A stretch of DNA of 39,797 nt, taken from positions 1 to 39,797 of the forward strand of contig JAGQHE010000055.1 in NCBI GenBank assembly GCA_020431995.1. Direction: 5' to 3'. The stretch comes from Candidatus Nitrosopumilus sp. Its GTDB lineage: Archaea; Thermoproteota; Nitrososphaeria; Nitrososphaerales; Nitrosopumilaceae. The number at the start of each line of letters is the position of its first letter. Position 1 is the first letter of the stretch. A model generated the notes under the pieces. It saw only the letters and a list, made by a program, of their open reading frames with translations, was not told where the DNA came from and did no database searches. The translations under genes were made by a program, and so were the position numbers. This document shows, piece by piece, positions 39,634-39,797 of the stretch.

Positions 39634-39797
39634 ATTAAACCAACAATCAATGGAACTACTATGATCCCAATTATTGCAGCAACTTTGAGATAATCTTTGC
39701 CTTGTAGTTTCTGCATCTCTTCTCTGTGAAACAATTTGCTTTCACGTATGGATTTCATGCTCATTCCTATATTGTGGATTCCCCTTCTTCCTCTGAT
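39630..39797 (-). CDS. Partial small membrane protein at the window edge
   Basis: The frame is open to the window end for 55 codons. It has a basic region RGRRGIHNIGMSMKSIRESK, a charged helix LFHREEMQKLQGKDYLK and a C-terminal TM helix VAAIIGIIVVPLIVGLI. It either starts at ATG 39764 or 39758 inside the window or continues beyond it. It is coupled by ATGA to the 30-residue gene. Probable membrane partner pair, function unknown. Confidence 0.55.
   Translation of the reverse strand: MRGRRGIHNIGMSMKSIRESKLFHREEMQKLQGKDYLKVAAIIGIIVVPLIVGLI

Noticed and set aside
1-39797. CRISPR array, transposase, integrase or rRNA
   Set aside because: I saw no regularly spaced repeats, no DDE or tyrosine recombinase motifs and no rRNA-like sequence in the window.

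Overview
The window is AT-rich archaeal chromosome and fits an ammonia-oxidising Nitrososphaerota (Thaumarchaeota, Nitrosopumilus-like) genome. The archaeal markers are ribosomal protein S8e, SRP19, Gar1, a TFB transcription factor, an intron-containing tRNA-Leu, a PAC2 protein, CofE (F420) and a siroheme-route heme enzyme. Many genes have a TATA-like element about 26-28 bases before the start codon and no Shine-Dalgarno site, the usual pattern for leaderless mRNAs. No ammonia oxidation gene is present, so the lineage is inferred from gene content and protein style.

Layout. 1-6.9 kb: membrane protein, OB-fold ssDNA-binding protein, tRNA-Leu(CAA) with a 15-nt intron, tiny C2H2 zinc-finger proteins, a VTT-type membrane protein/HD hydrolase pair, an acetyltransferase/amidohydrolase pair, and a 418-residue winged-helix protein with a Cys cluster. 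7-10.5 kb: CPA2 antiporter with CBS domains, a conserved archaeal protein, and a secreted/anchored TPR protein. 10.5-14.9 kb: tetrapyrrole cluster hemB-hemA-precorrin-2 dehydrogenase, divergent from a fused AhbA-AhbB siroheme decarboxylase. 15-18.1 kb: aldo/keto reductase, chlorite dismutase-family protein, DUF167 protein and SufC. 18.8-22.1 kb: an information-processing run, scpA-scpB-rps8e-srp19-gar1-tfb. 22-28 kb: zinc alcohol dehydrogenase, 2-hydroxyacid dehydrogenase, an 8-Cys mini-protein, and the two subunits of a 2-oxoacid:ferredoxin oxidoreductase. 28-31 kb: conserved unknowns and cofE. 31.2-35 kb: a four-gene operon with two different isopropylmalate isomerase-type enzymes. 35-39.8 kb: a second CPA2 antiporter, purM, PAC2, an apparently autoregulated winged-helix protein, a divergent PII-like fusion protein, and tiny membrane proteins at the edge.

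The genes link heme supply (5-aminolevulinate synthesis from glutamyl-tRNA, then the siroheme branch), Fe-S assembly, ferredoxin-dependent 2-oxoacid chemistry and branched-chain or lysine synthesis with core translation, RNP and chromosome-structure genes. Most novelty is in small proteins. Several gaps over 300 bases hold unlisted small ORFs, or coding-looking pieces split between frames (14.9-15.2, 18.2-18.7, 23.4-23.8, 30.7-31.2 kb). These are either decaying genes, indel errors in the assembly, or real overlapping micro-genes. No CRISPR array, transposase, integrase or rRNA was seen.
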